Assembly (NCBI GenBank): GCA_963170165.1
Contig: CAUJGQ010000037.1
Location: 1-64,000, forward strand
DNA: 64,000 nt
Direction of reading: 5' to 3'
Source of the DNA: Chloroflexota bacterium
GTDB lineage: Bacteria > Chloroflexota > Dehalococcoidia > CAUJGQ01
Shown here: positions 62,460-64,000 of the stretch, one piece after another
Position numbering within the stretch: the first letter of the stretch is position 1
How the letters are laid out: every line of letters begins with the position of its first letter
Program-made: the position numbers and the translations under genes
Notes under the pieces: model-generated
What the model was told of the DNA's origin: nothing
The model's input: the letters and a program-made list of their open reading frames with translations, nothing else
Database searches by the model: none

Positions 62460-63941
62460 TTACCCGTTTCCTGTCACCCATGTGTCCTTGGTGCCGCCGC
62501 CCTGGGAGGAGTTGACCACCAACGAGCCGCGCGTTAGTGCCACCCGCGTCAGGCCGCCGGGAATCAGCACCACATCTTCGCCGTACAGCGCGAAGGGGCG
62601 CAGGTCCACGTGCCGGCCCTCAATCCCGCCGTCTACCCAGCACGGCGCGCGGGAGAGGGAGATCGTGCGCTGCGCGAGATAGCCGCGCGGGTTGGCGCGC
62701 ATCCGCGCCAGATAGGAGTCGCGTTGATCGCGGGTAGATTGCGGGCCGATCAGCATCCCGTAGCCGCCGGACTCGTTGGCGGACTTGAACACCAGGTCTC
62801 CGGCGTGCTGCTCGATGAAGTGCATGTCTTCCGGCACGAGTGGCAGATACGTCTCCACCTGGCCCAGCACCGGCTCCTCACCGAGGTAGTAGCGGATCAG
62901 ATCAGGCACGAAGCGGTAGATGACCTTGTCGTCGGCGATGCCGTTGCCGATGGCGTTGACCAGGGTGACGTTGCCGGAGCGATAGGCGAAAAACAGCCCT
63001 GGCACCCCGAGAATAGAATCGGTGCGGAAGGCGAGCGGGTCGAGGATATCGTCGTCGATGCGGCGGTAGATGACATCCACGCGCTCCTGACCGCGGGTGG
63101 TACGCATGTATACCCGGCCGTCCCGCACGGTCAGATCACGCCCCTCGACCAGCGGCACACCCATGCGCCGCGCCAAGAAGGAGTGCTCGAAGTAGGCAGA
63201 GTTGAAGACGCCCGGCGTCAGGATCACAATCACTGGGTCGCGCGCGCCGGCTGGCGCCACGTGGCGCAAGGTGGACAGCAGCAACTCCGGGTAATGCGTC
63301 ACCGGGCGGACCGTGGTGCCCGCGAACAGGTCGGGCATGATCCGGGTGGTGACATCGCGGTTTTCCAGGACGTATGAGATCCCCGAGGGAGTGCGGACGT
63401 TGTCCTCCAGCACCAGCAACCGGCCATCGACATCGCGGATCACATCGATACCGGAAATGTGGGTGTAGATGCCGCGCGGCACATCAACGCCGGCCATATG
63501 CCGCTGATAGCCGGCGCCGCCCAGCACCAGCGCCGTGGGGATGACGCCGTCGGCCAGCACCCGCCGCTCGTGGTACACATCATGCAGGAACAGGTTGAGC
63601 GCGCGAATACGCTGGCGGATACCGGCCTCAATCGTGGCCCACTCCGGACCGGGGATGACGCGCGGGATCGGGTCGAACGGGATCAGGCGTTCCGCGCCGC
63701 GGCTGTCCCCGTACACCGTGAAGGTGATGCCCAGCTGCTGAAAGGTGGCGTTGGCGCGGGCCATCCGCCGCTCGAACTCGGCTTCGTCCCACCCGTCAAA
63801 CACGGCGTGCAGCGCTGCGCAGCCGGGATGTACCGCGCCGCCGGCCCCGAACATCTCATCCCAATACGGCCCCGGATCGTAGCTGGTGAACTGCGCGTTG
63901 CCGATAGCGCGTGCCTCTCGCGGCCCGTTGGCGGATGCAAT
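62460..63941 (-). CDS. Circularly permuted ATP-grasp peptide ligase-like protein; start codon unclear
   Basis: About 464-493 residues. The body matches the circularly permuted ATP-grasp type 2 family: PGPEWATIEAGIRQR, NLFLHDVYHERRVLADG, YVLENRDVTTRIMPDLF, LVFKSANESGGYGMLIGP and AQRTISLSRAPCW. The first ATG is at 63854. However, the same open frame continues upstream to a stop at 63972-63974 and encodes SYDPGPYWDE directly before that ATG; this YDPGPY-DEMF block is the family's conserved N-terminus. No ATG, GTG or TTG precedes it, so an ATT (63941) or a sequence error is suggested. It is first in the three-gene operon. Confidence 0.88.
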   Translation of the reverse strand: MASANGPREARAIGNAQFTSYDPGPYWDEMFGAGGAVHPGCAALHAVFDGWDEAEFERRMARANATFQQLGITFTVYGDSRGAERLIPFDPIPRVIPGPEWATIEAGIRQRIRALNLFLHDVYHERRVLADGVIPTALVLGGAGYQRHMAGVDVPRGIYTHISGIDVIRDVDGRLLVLEDNVRTPSGISYVLENRDVTTRIMPDLFAGTTVRPVTHYPELLLSTLRHVAPAGARDPVIVILTPGVFNSAYFEHSFLARRMGVPLVEGRDLTVRDGRVYMRTTRGQERVDVIYRRIDDDILDPLAFRTDSILGVPGLFFAYRSGNVTLVNAIGNGIADDKVIYRFVPDLIRYYLGEEPVLGQVETYLPLVPEDMHFIEQHAGDLVFKSANESGGYGMLIGPQSTRDQRDSYLARMRANPRGYLAQRTISLSRAPCWVDGGIEGRHVDLRPFALYGEDVVLIPGGLTRVALTRGSLVVNSSQGGGTKDTWVTGNG

Positions 63942-64000
63942 GGAGTGTACCGTGCCCGTGTTTCCGCTGCATTACCGGTCCGGTGATGGACCGTCCGGCC

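Overview
The window is a contiguous, GC-rich bacterial chromosome segment with dense coding on both strands. No rRNA, tRNA, CRISPR array, insertion sequence or prophage is visible. A menaquinol-type cytochrome bc operon whose Rieske protein has an Ala/Pro-rich repeat extension, a c-type cytochrome fused to a blue-copper domain, DUF2723 and DUF354 glycosyltransferases, DUF4389 and RDD zinc-ribbon proteins, and a sortase-type LPxTG protein together suggest a Chloroflexota member, perhaps a Thermomicrobia/Sphaerobacter relative. This is an inference from gene content, not a phylogenetic placement.

Layout. 1-3.7 kb: end of a respiratory bc operon (cytochrome b C-terminus, Rieske protein, cytochrome c-cupredoxin), then two tiny desulforedoxin-like genes with their own promoter and terminator. 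3.8-7.5 kb: a PEP-utilising-type mobile-domain protein, a class V aminotransferase, dodecin and a HIT protein. 7.5-20.3 kb: a cell-surface polysaccharide region with Wzy-like polymerase, Wzx-like flippase, secreted clan GH-A hydrolase, and a minus-strand operon of Wzc/CpsD kinase, heptose-7-phosphate kinase, an unusual sugar-transferase-like protein and heptose isomerase. It continues with a DUF2723 membrane protein, a secreted protein, an LPxTG protein and a dTMP-kinase-like protein. 20.4-31.2 kb: Ser/Thr kinase with an ARC6-IMS-like tail, secreted protein, zinc alcohol dehydrogenase, serine hydrolase, SEC-C protein, ClpS, acyl-CoA-dehydrogenase-like protein, DinB, CPT-like kinase and MFS exporter. 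31.3-41.4 kb: a second glycan region (WecC-like dehydrogenase, DUF354 protein, two hexapeptide acyltransferases, polysaccharide deacetylase, WecB epimerase) interrupted by UbiB/ABC1 and glutamate dehydrogenase. 41.6-46.2 kb: two-component system, secreted beta-helix protein, and a PadR regulator divergent from a phasin-like protein. 46.3-56.8 kb: lipoprotein, acyl-CoA dehydrogenase, PgpH-type HD phosphohydrolase, IsdG-like monooxygenase, and purQ and purL separated by three zinc-ribbon membrane proteins. 57-64 kb: enoyl-CoA hydratase, a dual-OB/DUF488/DUF488 operon, UppP, and a transglutaminase / alpha-E / ATP-grasp operon.

How the parts fit. Both glycan regions provide steps for building, flipping, polymerising and trimming a surface polymer likely to contain a heptose and N-acetylmannosaminuronic acid. 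UppP would recycle the lipid carrier. The most unusual items are the sugar-transferase-like protein whose catalytic dyad and KFRTM block are replaced although it is translationally coupled between two heptose genes; the tandem desulforedoxins; the overlapping DUF488 pair with a dual-OB protein; the PadR/phasin-like divergon with two matching operator-like sites 60 bp apart; and the final ATP-grasp gene, whose conserved N-terminal motif lies upstream of any standard start codon.
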